Of a stretch of DNA of 64,000 bases, positions 11,704 to 22,243 are shown one piece after another. A model generated the notes under the pieces. It was not told the origin of the DNA. It did not search any database and saw only the letters and a program-made list of their open reading frames with translations. Location of the stretch: positions 2,232,001 through 2,296,000 of the forward strand of contig OX344752.2 of assembly GCA_947034885.2 (NCBI GenBank). The letters run 5' to 3'. Every line of letters begins with the position of its first letter. Position 1 is the first letter of the stretch. This DNA comes from Thuidium tamariscinum. Its lineage: Eukaryota; Streptophyta; Bryopsida; Hypnales; Thuidiaceae. The translations under genes and the position numbers were made by a program.

Positions 11704-13156
11704 ATGGGGGAGTTTGTCGAAAACAACCCCACTTTGCGGGGCTACCTAGAAGAAATCTCGCCAACTAGGATCCACGAGAATTGGAAATCGCATCTCGAGG
11801 ACAAATTCCCGATGCGGATATCCGCGAGGAGGGGACTGTGGACTGTGAAGTTGAGTCACGCGATGGGGTCGCCCACCTTCGGTCTTGAAATAGGGTTCAC
11901 ATCTTCGGACGGGACACGGTGGAAAACGCTGAACAACGTGATTCTCATCAACGTTTACGTGATGCGTGAGGCCATCCTTTTGGACATGGCCAATTCCATT
12001 AATAAGGAAGTCGGGGTCATCGTCATCCGTGTCGAGGACGAGATGATGTTCTGCACACGTAGGATGGTAGAGAATTTAGAGAACGTCCCGACCGCCTACC
12101 AGTACCTGATGTGCAACGTCCAGATGAGGTGTGATGCACAGTCCGGTAGGTTTGTGGAGACCGGGAAGGTCATCCAGACCTTCATGTCGGACGCAAACAC
12201 CCTTCATGCGTCAAGACTGAAATTGGGGTGTGATTCACAGGTCGAGAAGGGAGAAATGGAAGACAAGGGCGGTAGCAGCAGCAAGAAGGCCAAAAAGGGG
12301 AGCGGGTCGACGCCGACGGTGAAAACTCGAAGCCGCGCCGCTCCACAGTCCACCGTGGCGGGTGCCACCTCGCGAGCAGCCCCTCGATCCGCGCCACGAT
12401 CCACTGCGCGGCCCGCCACGAGAACTGCTGCACCCGAACCAACTCGGAGCACAGCAGCACCAACGGCCGCGGCCACACCCCCTCCCCGTGCCGCAGCTGA
12501 GCCGATCATCGCCACTCTGGCGTCAACCGCAGCGGCCGCTCCATCCTCCCGTACCGCACCGAACGCGCGCCCGAAGAAGTTGGCGACGAAGCGGAAGGTT
12601 GAGTCCGAGCCTGCTACGGTGCAGAGCGAGGATGACGCCGCGGAAGCGGAGCGATGGCGAAAGCAGAGGCGAGATCCCGTCCCTGACGAGGCCGTGCAGG
12701 GACCCTTGAGCCCGTCCATTCGAGCGGCTGAAGTCGCGCGGCGCTCCACATCCCAAGAGGCAAACCCTACGCCAAGCTCCTCCAGCCACGGTGCTCCGGC
12801 GGCTCCGAGTTCTTCCACGCAGGAAGCGTGCACGGAGCCCTTGGAGATGAGCGAGGTCGAGGCGCACTTAGTGGCCGTGAAGAAGGTGAACGACGAATGG
12901 ACGGACAACCCAGATACGATCCCATTGGACCCGTCCTCCATCCCGGATAAGATAACCGTTGAGATCGACTTCAAATCGAACTCCAAGAGAAGCGCGGATG
13001 TGAACACCAAGGGTCGGCTGAAGGTGCAGGCCAACGCGAACAAGGCGTTCAAGGAACTGTCGTCCTACATGTACATTTTCGGGCGCGGCAAGTACTTCGA
13101 GCTGGACGTGAACGAAATGACGAACGTGGAGTCGAGTTCCGGGATTATTGTGAGGC
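11704..13156 (+). CDS. giant gene, segment 1: N-terminal globular part and Ala/Pro/Ser-rich linker
   Basis: The start is the ATG at 11704, directly after an AG acceptor. Residues 1 to about 200 look globular and contain no family I recognise. Residues about 210-400 are low complexity, rich in Ala, Pro, Thr, Ser and Arg with basic patches, as in disordered nuclear-protein linkers. After that a globular stretch resumes and runs up to the insertion. The frame then enters the LTR-type element and stops after four bases (TAG at 13159). The continuation is at 17078, where codons resume in phase after GTG AGG C. Long antisense frames here reflect GC-rich codon use. Function unknown. Confidence 0.6.
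13152..13156 (+). repeat. 5-bp target site duplication GAGGC (left), partner at 17073-17077
   Basis: GAGGC precedes the terminal TGT at 13157 and follows the terminal ACA at 17072. A 5-bp duplication together with TG...CA ends is typical of integrase-mediated LTR element insertion. Confidence 0.85.
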
Positions 13157-13471
13157 TGTAGCAACCTAGAATTCACCTAAGCAAGTTCTTAAGCAAAATA
13201 CGGGAAGAAGGATCTATTCAATCCCCATTTTTTTATTTTTTTTCTTAGTTGTTACGCACAATTAGGACCAAGACCGGAAACCGGAAAACCCCAGACCGTA
13301 AACCAGAAACTACGTTAAGGGACAACGTAAGAAATCCCGGATTCCGCCCACCTAGCGACCGAGACCGGATAGGCAATGAGTGGCTACCGAGTCTAGAGAT
13401 CGTCGGGATCTCTCCCACGTGACCAGACTGGTTTAAACCTAACGGTCAGTAATTAATGCCGAGGGAAAAAG

Positions 13472-13477
13472 TATAAG
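13472..13477 (+). promoter_or_regulatory. TATA box of LTR-type element copy A
   Basis: TATAAG in the context AAAAAGTATAAGACC, about 230 bp before the ORF start and conserved in copy B (48896-48901). It fits a plant core promoter. The transcription start is expected roughly 30 bp downstream. Confidence 0.55.
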
Positions 13478-13707
13478 ACCAGGGAAGTAGGGCCAGGTCC
13501 TGCCACTTTCTTACACACAGTTCGAGAAAGGGTTTTCGGCCAGAGATAGAGTATTCGGTCTATAGACAAAGAGAAGGGATAGATAATCTGTCAATCCGGT
13601 CTGGTACATAGTTGAGCGATTAGCACTACGCTGGCTGACAGGTTCTTGAGCGCGGGAGGTTCAGTCAAGTTGGACCGCGCCTAGATTGTGTAGGCGTCAA
13701 GTGAGAG

Positions 13708-15804
13708 ATGGCAGAAGAGGTGCAGGAAGGAAGGATTCTAGCCTTCCGGAATGTGAATCCGGTCGTGCCAACTGACGCACAAGACAAGCGGGAGCTGGAA
13801 GAAGACCTCAAGCAGATGGGCTGCGAGGGGTTCATGGCTCACCCCTGGAACCTGAAGGATGAGGCGATGGTGGAGGAGCTACTGGCTGGCCAGACCAACG
13901 AGTGGAAGGGGACAGTCCGGGCGCTGCCAAAGGAGTGGAGTGCAGCGATGTGGCGCAAGGTGTACGCCTTCGAGCAAGGCGGAGATGCGACGGGCACCCG
14001 GACGGACAAATTCCACCAAGGGAAGTTCCGCAGGTCCACCAACCCGAAGGACGGCTTTACGGTAGCAGAGTGTGTGTTTGCTAGACACAAGAGGCTACTG
14101 CGGTTCATGATGGCGATCTTGAACCCGGATAGACCTAGTAGGATTACGGTCACCGTAGCCAACACCGTCTTTGGTGCGCTGTCGGGAAACAGGAAGATAG
14201 ATTGGGGGTTAGTTATGAGGGACCGGATGGACCGAATGGTGAAAGGAATTGGGAAATCTAAACCCTCTCCCATTTCACCATTCCTGTTTCATCTGTATCA
14301 TTCGTTAGAACTCTTGAGAGAGAAGGAGATGGAAGCTTACGAGGTAGGGGCTGCATTGATAGAGTATGAGATTGCAGACTCGGAAGCGGAAAATGACCAA
14401 GATGAGGAGGACTCCGAGGATGAGAGTCAGGAGGGGCATCAAGGAGGCACACAAGAAGTAGAGGAGGTTCCAGAGGTAGGAAGAGAGGATCCACCTCTAG
14501 AAACCCCTGTAGTAGCCGGGGAAGCCCAGAGGTTAGATCCGGTCTGGGAACAGGATCCCTTGCTAAGGATCCTGCGAGACCTGGAAGATTTCAGAAAGCA
14601 CCACCTAGAGGAGAGAGGGTTATTACGGGCCATAAGCCAAGCCTTAGGCTCTATTCCCCCCTCCAAGATCATGGAGGTGTTGGGAGAATTGATTCAGGAG
14701 GCTCATGATAGTCGAGACAGAGAGGAGGTACTCCGGCTGACGAATTAGGTCTCAGCCCTGAGGAGGGAGCTCCATCACACTCAGGAGGAGCTGGATGAAG
14801 AGAGACACCTCACCACGCAGGCCCGGAACACACTCGGAGAAATCCGAGAGTTCATCACGCATCCGGGCGAGGTCGTCAACAAAGCCATGCTTTTCGATAG
14901 GAAGGTCTTGGAAGCAGGCAAGATGGTGGGTCCCCAGATGCTTACAGCTCTGGTGGCCTACAACAAGAAAATGGAGGCAACGTTGGAGAAGTGGCGGTCA
15001 GTAGTCACGGAGGTCCAAGCTAGTTCTGCTCCGGTCTCAAGACCGGAAGAGCCAAAGATGGAGGAGGAGCAGCCGAAGGATCAGCCACCACCAACAGTTG
15101 TCGAGGTAGAAGCCAGCACATCCGAACCGGCGAAGGAAGAAGAGACCAGGACCGAAGCAGTGGCGGAGGAACTTGTCCCACCGACCCGGATTGAAGAACC
15201 CAGGGTTTCTCAACCCGAGAAGACCAAGGAGTCGGAACCTGAGCCGATTATGTTGACGGAGATAATCCGGGGAACGACACCACCAAGGGAGAAGACCAAG
15301 TTCATCACCTTGCTGGACGATTCTCCAAGCAAGTCGTCACCCACGGTCGTCACACAACCGAAGACCGGAGGGGAAACAAAGGCAACAGTGTAGGTTCGCT
15401 CCATACTGAAGACCGGATCTGGATCCGGGTCACCAAGCAAGGGACCAGCCCGGACTGCCGAGAAAGTGGGAGAGCAGAGCCCACAAAGCAAGATAGTGCA
15501 CCACCCGCCCATCACCGGATTCAAGAAGAAGACCGCGGAGACATCCAAGGTGAAGCGGAAGGCCCGGGATGAAGAGGAAGAGGAGTCAGATGAGGAAGAT
15601 GAGGACTCGGAGGAAGAGACCGACTCCGGTGATGAGTCGGAACAGTACTCAGATGCGGACCAAGCATTGGCAGAGACCAAGCAGACCAGGGCCAAGGCAC
15701 GGGGTAAGACCAAGCCGAAGCCGCGACCCGTCAAGATGTACCGGTCCCCGAAGAAACAGCCAACCCGGAAGGGTGCATCGCCTGTCAAGAGGGCGAGGAA
15801 ATAG
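13708..15804 (+). pseudogene. element ORF, copy A: 698-codon acidic/coiled-coil protein with two premature stops
   Basis: The ATG at 13708 opens a frame of 2,097 nt ending TAG at 15802, exactly the same length as in copy B. The first ~220 residues are globular. An acidic stretch rich in Glu, Asp and Ser follows (about 230-260), then a heptad-rich coiled-coil region (about 330-440), a Pro/Glu/Lys-rich segment, a second acidic run and a very basic Lys/Arg/Pro tail. Premature TAGs lie at 14746-14748 and 15391-15393, and copy B has CAG at both sites. I recognise no family. A Gag-like or DNA-binding role is possible but unproven, since there is no CCHC knuckle and no protease or polymerase motif. 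Confidence 0.75.
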
Positions 15805-17072
15805 GAGAGCATTAATTTCAGGTAGATAGGAAGGCGGCTAAACCAGGATATATTTAGGTTAGGAACTTTTGAACTTAGACCGGATCTAGATATGTAGGAT
15901 CTGTGATCCTATTTTGTTGGTATTTTTGTAGTTTTGTGGAAGTCAACCCGCCCAAGTTGTAGAGGAATGTTACGTGGCCTTCTTGGCGGCTGGTGTTGAT
16001 TCCATTTGCACTTTTAGGTTTTCTTGTAGTTTAGTATTTAAACCCGGTTCTTAATTGGATCCGGGCGCGCATTATGTTATCTTACTTTCACAAGTTTTTG
16101 TGTTGCAAATACAAATTAGAACCTTTCTGATTCACTCTGAAGTGGACTGTGTGCATGGGACCTTGTCAAAGTCTTATGGTGATGGTTAGGATTGCAGCCT
16201 TGTGTAGATAAGTGTGTGCCCGGATGTTCAGTTTATCCGGTCTTTGGACTTAAAGTGAATTCGGTTTTGATAGGGAATTTGTGCAGGATCCCACAGTGTT
16301 TTCTAGAACAGGTCTAGGGAGTATTTGATAGAGATAGACACTTGTAGAGTCTGGGTTTGAGATCGGGAGCGTCCGGCCAAATGCCAACTGAATGGTGATC
16401 CGGTCTCTATAGAAGAAAGAAGGACTAAGTGAGGAAATTCAGCTCTCTTGCATAAGCTATCGCCCTTATTCTACCAGGGATTAGACTAACTGGATAATCC
16501 GTCGTTGTAGTCTTTGTTAGGATTAGGCAGGAGTGCTTGCGTGACCTGTTGGGTCGGATTAGTCCCAGTCTTGTTGTGAAGTATTCCGGTCTGTTTGTAG
16601 TAGTAGTTTCTTTTTACTTATAAGTGGAACTTTTGACACTTTAAAACTTGAAGGGTAGGAGTAAGCTTCCTCCCTAAACGCCCAAACAAGCAGATCCCTC
16701 TTGTTATCGAGGTAAAACTTACACTTGGTTACTATACTAGGGACTGGACCAACTACTAGTATCCGGTCTTTAGTCCCATATCTAGTGAGGATAAGCATAA
16801 AGGTAGTAAACATACTGGTATAAATAGATAGACTTAGTTTTGAAAGATAAAGGATTGATCTGGTAATCAAGTCCAAGGAAATCTTAGGAACCTTGGAGAC
16901 CCAGACCGGATCAGTCTTTTGCTTGGGTTTTGTTGTGATAACCACTAACGTATTCCGGTCTTTCGTCAGCTTTCGACCAAATCCTTTGGGAACGATACAC
17001 GAGTCACTTTAAGGCTAATTTAGTACATTCTAACGCCTTAGAGAAGGAATTGTGCTTTCCTATGCTACGACA
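15805..17072 (+). other. 3' non-coding part of element copy A
   Basis: About 1.27 kb with no supported gene, conserved in copy B with scattered substitutions and small indels. It has several CCGGTCT or AGACCGG motifs. Conservation outside the coding frame suggests it belongs to the LTR or 3' region of the element. Confidence 0.55.
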
Positions 17073-17077
17073 GAGGC

Positions 17078-17526
17078 CCCTGGAGACGGAGGGCGTCCTC
17101 TACGTCCTGAAGCGGATGGTACTCGTGAACTACACGAAGCAGATCCTGACCGTAATGCCCGACACGGCCACGCGACCGAAGGACTGGAAGGAGTGCACGA
17201 CGGCCGAGAAGTTCAAAATCATCAACGGCCAGCACACATGGAAGGCCGCGTCAGAGATCTTGTCGGGGGAGACGACGGTAGATGACGAGTCCGTCAAAGC
17301 CCGGCTGCAGAAGTGGACATGCGAGATCGTCTGGTCGGACAAGTCGCATCACCTGCACACCCTGTCCTCGATGTGCAACTCGGGGAACGTGCTCGCTCCG
17401 TTTCTGTCTTCGGTGCCCGCCACGATCAAGCATTGCAGGGAGATCTGGGAAAGCACCGGCCGGCTGATGCAGTTCAGGAAGAACACAAGGCAGACGAGTC
17501 AGGGCGAAGATTTCCATTCCTATGAG
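17078..17526 (+). CDS. giant gene, segment 2
   Basis: Continues segment 1 in phase after the retroelement is removed (the C at 13156 joins the CC at 17078-17079). It encodes about 150 residues without recognisable motifs and ends at a GAG|GTATGA donor. No internal stop is present. The frame also reads backwards into the element through 17072, but that extension belongs to the element. Confidence 0.6.
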
Positions 17527-17545
17527 GTATGATCTTACCTTCCAG

Positions 17546-17914
17546 TTCAGACCGCGCGGTCTGATCTGCCCCACCCTATCATAGGAGACGAAGTCCAGGC
17601 CTCGGATTTCGTTTGCTGATCTCCGCGACGTCGTCGCTATTAGTCGGGGTCGAATCCGACCGCGCGGTCTGGATTCTCCGACGTGCATCTTGATTGTGAT
17701 GTGAAGGACTTGTTCGATTCCTGCAGTCGTAGAATTAGTGCCCGAGACACTTCAGACCGCGCGTTCTGATGTGGGTTACCTTGTAGCCTTGCCTCTTGAA
17801 TCTGGAACAAGGTTCGTTGGACGCGACTGGTCCTCCATAGAGGGAGATGAGGGTGTGTTGTGGTCTCGTGTGTTGTTTTCCTGATCGGACATGGATTAGG
17901 GCGCGCGCTCTGAA
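17546..17914 (+). repeat. palindrome cluster 2 (4 copies) inside the intron 17527-17947
   Basis: Copies lie at 17546-17564, 17653-17675, 17751-17769 and 17896-17914. The first two have the perfect ACCGCGCGGT centre. They sit about 100 bp apart in a 421-bp GT-AG intron of the giant gene. The spacing and the positions between exons argue against chance. Confidence 0.85.
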
Positions 17915-17947
17915 CATGGTCTCTGATGTGTCTTCGTCGTTTCGCAG

Positions 17948-18213
17948 GAGTTCAAGGCCAAGTGCGAGGAGAGCTTCAAGTTGACCGGGACTTCGCAAAC
18001 CCTCAACGGAGCGAAGACGACAATTAAGGACTTCGACAAATTGGGGGAGTGCAGGGTCATCATGGCCTCCAATGAGACTTGGGCCCTCTAGAAGGAGCTC
18101 TTCGAATTGCACGAGTCGGGCACCTTGTACAACATCGACCACAGCTGCATGTACAACGAGTTGGATACCGAGGCGGGCAATTCCAAGGCGACGAAGCTGC
18201 CGCCCTTCAACAA
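17948..18213 (+). CDS. giant gene, segment 3 (ends at the CACTA-like insertion)
   Basis: Begins after the TTTCGCAG acceptor in phase 0. There is one in-frame TAG at 18089-18091, where a Gln codon is the likely ancestor. The segment ends with two bases of a Lys codon, which is completed by G at 38747 beyond the insertion. Codon use is GC-rich, like segments 1 and 4. Confidence 0.6.
18211..18213 (+). repeat. 3-bp target site duplication CAA, partner at 38744-38746
   Basis: CAA precedes the terminal CACTACAAAAAA and follows the terminal TTTTTTGTAGTG. A 3-bp duplication is the rule for CACTA (EnSpm) elements. Confidence 0.85.
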
Positions 18214-18850
18214 CACTACAAAAAAGGAGGGGTATAAATGACTGCGATCTATGACTGTAATCCAGTCATTCCGGACAAAAATGACTGCGTCGCGACTCGA
18301 GGCTCTGGAGTCATTGTGGACAAGTCATTCTTTAAATGACTGCAATCTTATTATCACCATCCATTTTAGACTTGGATGGAAAATGGATGAGGGGGTCTAC
18401 ATGGACGATGAGGTGGACAAGCAAATTTTTAGAAAAGATTGGGCAGCTGCCCATTTTTAAAGAAATTTTGCTAACATAGATGTCCACGTCAACCAATTAT
18501 GTAGTCATTTTGCAGTCGTGATATAGTCCAAGCATTGTTGACGTGGACATCCACGTTAGAGTCACATGTAAGTCATTGTGAAGTCATTATGTAGTCATTT
18601 TGTAGTTGTGATATTGTATGTAGGTTGCTGACGTCAGAGTCATGTGTAAGTCATTATGAAGTCATCATGCAGTCATTTTGTAGTTATAATATAGTCCAAG
18701 TACTGCTAACGTGGACAACCACGTCAGAGTCACATGTAAGTCACTGTGAAGTCATTTTATAGTCATTCAGAAGTTGTGATGAATGTTAAGATGGACTGCC
18801 ACGTAGCAAGTCATTTCATAGTCATTTTTGAGTAATGTAGAATTAGGGTT
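18214..18850 (+). repeat. left subterminal region of the CACTA-like element
   Basis: Rich in AGTCATT and AATGACTGC motifs, with several diverged ~100-bp units such as 'cacgtcagagtcacatgtaagtcat' at about 18550, 18640 and 18730. It mirrors the right subterminal region at 38295-38743. Confidence 0.8.
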
Positions 18851-20880
18851 TAAATCACTCTTTAAGGATGTTGAAAGTTATTTTTTATTTGTAGCAATGT
18901 GTGCAAGAAAAATGTATTAACAATTATATGAGCAATAGTCATTCTACAAGCATATATGAATACACTCAAAATTTCACAATTATACACCATACACAATATA
19001 TATGCAATACACAATGCACCATACACAATATACCAAACACAATTCACCAAATGCCACACATCATACACCATACACCATATACTAAGGCTTATTTATTGCC
19101 ACTTAGTGTGTGAGTATGAATAGAAGAAATGACAAGCCTTTTATAGAAGTAGGATAGTAGTTGGCAAGACAAAACTTGTGGGATATATAGAAAACGCAGA
19201 AATTGTATTACAAATAATATTTCAAACCTCATTGAGGCATAGTACAATAACTTTTTTCAAAAAACTTTGAACTAATGAAAGTTGAAAGATCATTTTCATT
19301 TTCATCTCCAAAAATCCATTTCAGATTTTGAGCTTCAAATCAAAAGTTATAGACAAATTTGCTAAACAATTTGGAAAGGGTTTAGGGTTAAGGCTCTAGA
19401 GTAGTAATAGAGTAGGTATGTAGTCGTAGAGTAGTTGTGCATTAGTCCAAATCAAACTTCTAAGTAGTCGTTTGGCAGTCATAGGAAGTCGTTTGGTAGT
19501 CACACAAAGTCATTCTATAGTAGAATCAGAGTGGTGATGTTGTCATTTGCGTTAAGGGAAAATGGGACTTAACAATTGCTCTTGATTTCTTCCTAAATAC
19601 TTTAGTGTATGTTTATTGAAACCCCTAAAGTGTTCAAAACTAGTGCAACAACAATGGCACACATTTCTAGAAGTATTGGTGGCATGTCAATAGGAATTTA
19701 AGCAAATCATACAATTGGACTTTAAGGAAGAAAATATTATACAACATCAAAGACAAAGGCCACTAACAATGCATCATTTCAAGAAAAAAAAGAAAAAAGA
19801 AAAGTATTCTATTAAGAAAATTATTTTAAAAAGAAATGAAAAAGATAAACCTCAAGGGGGGGGGCACTCTATGTATTTATATTGTGACCCAAAGCTCTAT
19901 AAAGATTTTGGACCCCTCATTTCTTAAATATTGATGCCATGGTTATGAAATTGTATTTTCTATAACTGTTTGAATTAAAACACACATCATAATGACTCAT
20001 TTCAATTAATTTTTCAATCTATCTTAAAAATCATATTACATATTATTTGAAGTGAAATTTTTGACAATAGAAATCTATAGTCATTATCAATCAAAGATCA
20101 AAATTATTGGTTGAATTTTTATAGTTTATTAAAAAATTAATAAGGGGTCAAAAATCACTTTATTGCATATGATATACAAAATTTCTATAGATTTATCCTC
20201 CTAAGAAATAAACTAGGACTACAAAATTGAAAAGAATTAAAGATAACCCGTCGTACATTATTCTTGTATTATACATAAGGGGCATTGGCAATAAAACAAC
20301 TTAGATTCTCAAAAGATGGATTTTGTAAATATATCAAATTGTACAAAGACTTTGGAAAATAAAAAATTATAAAAAATTAAGTATAGAAAATTTTAGGTTG
20401 TGTTCAATTTTAAAAAAAAAATCACAATATATATGAAGAATTGAAACATTTATGTATAGTTTTAAAATTTTCATATATTTAATTTCTTCTAATTAAAATT
20501 AATTAATTTTTTAAATGTAAAATATAGGGTATCTTGTTCTATAATATGTGTATTAAAAAAATTCATATAATTATTTTTCTTAATGCTATTATTGTCTTCA
20601 AAGAATATTAGTTTCATATATGTAATTACAATTTTGCATTCTTTGTTAAAAAGGCTTCAAGAATTTTCTACATTTAAACAAATTATGTTCCTTAAAATTA
20701 GACTAAATGAATTATAAATGATTCTAATTAGGGCCATATAATATGGGAGTTGCTTATCCAGTAAGATAATTTATTAGCTTAAAAAGGATATTAGAATATG
20801 AGTGTTGAAAAATCCCAAAGGGTCATTGCAAGAATCATTGTACTTTTTTAGTGCATTTTAGCATTAAGCACATTTTTAAA
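18851..20880. other. AT-rich interior of the CACTA-like element, no gene
   Basis: There is a low-complexity tract of CACAATA- and ACACCAT-type repeats at 18975-19085 and otherwise AT-rich sequence with short frames. No transposase motifs were found in any frame. Confidence 0.5.
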
Positions 20881-21590
20881 GTATTTAAGTCATTTTAAAG
20901 TTACGTAGTAGTCATTTGTAGTTGCATTGCACTAACACAAGGGCGACTAAAGTCCATATCAACAAATTGTCTTATCCATCTTTTCTATATAAAAATCTTG
21001 ACTTAGCTATAAAAGGAATATTTAAGTCATTTTGGAATCACGTAGCAATGATGTGCAATTGCATTATAGTCACACAAGAATGACTAAAGTTCACATTAGC
21101 AAATTGTTCTATCCATCTTTATATAGAAAATCTTCACTTAGCTTTACAAAGGACACTTAAGTCACTTGGGAGTCATACAACAATGATGTGTAGTTGCATT
21201 ATAGTCACACAAAATGACTAAAGTCCATGTTAGCAAATTGCCCTATCCATTTTTTATATAGAAAATATTCACTTGGTTTTAAGAAGGACACTTAAATCAT
21301 TTTGGAGTCACGTAGAAGTGATGTGCAGTCACATTGTAGTCGCACAAAAATGACTAAAGTCCACGTCATCAAATTGCCCTATCCATTTTTTATATAGAAA
21401 ATATTCACTTAGCTTTAAAAGGGACACTTAAGTCATTATGGAGTCACGTAGTAGTGATGTGCAGTCACATTGTAGTTGTACAAAAATGACTAAAGTCCAC
21501 ATCATCAAATTGCCCTATCCATTTTATATATAGAAAATCTTTACTTGGCTTTAAAAGAGACACTTAAGTCATTTTCGAGTCACGCAATAG
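20880..21590 (+). repeat. array of ~105-130 bp AGTCATT-type units in the CACTA-like element
   Basis: About six diverged units follow one another. Each has a motif like 'aagtcattttggagtca', a 'gtgatgtgcagttgcat' block, 'aatgactaaagtcca' and 'ttgccctatccat'. The same unit recurs at 1710-1990 and at 38290-38400. The nested hAT landed inside the last unit. Confidence 0.85.
21583..21590 (+). repeat. 8-bp target site duplication CGCAATAG, partner at 38287-38294
   Basis: The same eight bases flank the CAGGGTTG end at 21591 and the CAACCCTG end at 38286. An 8-bp duplication is the hallmark of hAT transposition. The DNA on either side forms one continuous repeat unit when joined. Confidence 0.9.
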
Positions 21591-21599
21591 CAGGGTTGT

Positions 21600-22030
21600 C
21601 TATCCCGACGTGACGTGGGCTTTTCCCGTCCGGATGTCATGACGCGTCAGTCGTGACGAGTCAGGACGCGCCAGAGGCCGTCCCGAATGCTGACGGCGTC
21701 GTCGACAACGCGGATGAAGTCCGTCGACAACGCGCAGACGGCCTGTCGGCCGCCTCGACGACTGGCCGTCGCGTGGATGGACAGAGCGTCCGCGGCTTTA
21801 GGGTTTAGGCGCGACGGCTAGGCCGTCGCCTCGACAGTTTTCTGTTCAGCGGACGGTCACGGCGTCCAAAGTCCGTCCACGCAGCGGGGACGGCCAAGCC
21901 GTCGTCTGGACAGCTGGACGGCCAGAGCGTTTGCGGGGACGGCCACGACGTCCCGTCCACGGCTGTCCACAGTGCGCCAATGGACAGGCCGTCGACTGGA
22001 CGACTACTGCCAGGCCTTCACAGTATATAG
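21600..22030 (+). promoter_or_regulatory. hAT left subterminal GGCCGTC cluster and transposase promoter
   Basis: A GC-rich block with many GGCCGTC, GACGGCC and GTCGAC motifs ends just before TATATA (about 22023-22028). A leader with a possible short intron follows (GTAAGT at 22160, TGTGCAG ending 22217), then the transposase ATG. The same order, motif cluster then TATA then gene, recurs before the other two genes of this element. Confidence 0.6.
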
Positions 22031-22243
22031 CACAAGCCGTGTATTTGAAGGTCACTTTTCCTTGTTGATCTCTGCTCTTATGACCTGGTTGGCACACAGC
22101 CATTGCACTAGAGTGAAGTCCAAGAAGAGTGTATGGGAGGAACATTTGCTGTGAAAGCAGTAAGTGTTATTTCCACATCACATCCAAACAGAATACTAAT
22201 CTGTTTTGTTTGTGCAGTTTCAAGTGAAGAACCAGTGGGAGCA

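Larger units (their letters stand above)
13157..17072 (+). mobile_element. LTR-type retroelement, copy A (3,916 bp), inserted in the giant gene
   Basis: It starts TGTAGCAACCTAGAATTCAC, ends TGCTACGACA and is flanked by the 5-bp duplication GAGGC. A near-identical element with its own duplication lies at 48583-52496. No pair of long terminal repeats, reverse transcriptase, integrase or gag zinc knuckle was found inside. It holds a leader with a TATA box, one 698-codon frame and a ~1.27-kb 3' region. It may be a solo LTR of a giant retroelement whose LTR carries a gene, or a non-autonomous LTR derivative. AGACCGG/CCGGTCT motifs recur along its whole length. Confidence 0.75.

Noticed and set aside
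12204..13052. 282-codon minus-strand frame
   Set aside because: It is antisense to the Ala/Pro/Ser-rich part of segment 1 and arises from GC-rich codon use. The plus-strand frame continues across exons in phase.
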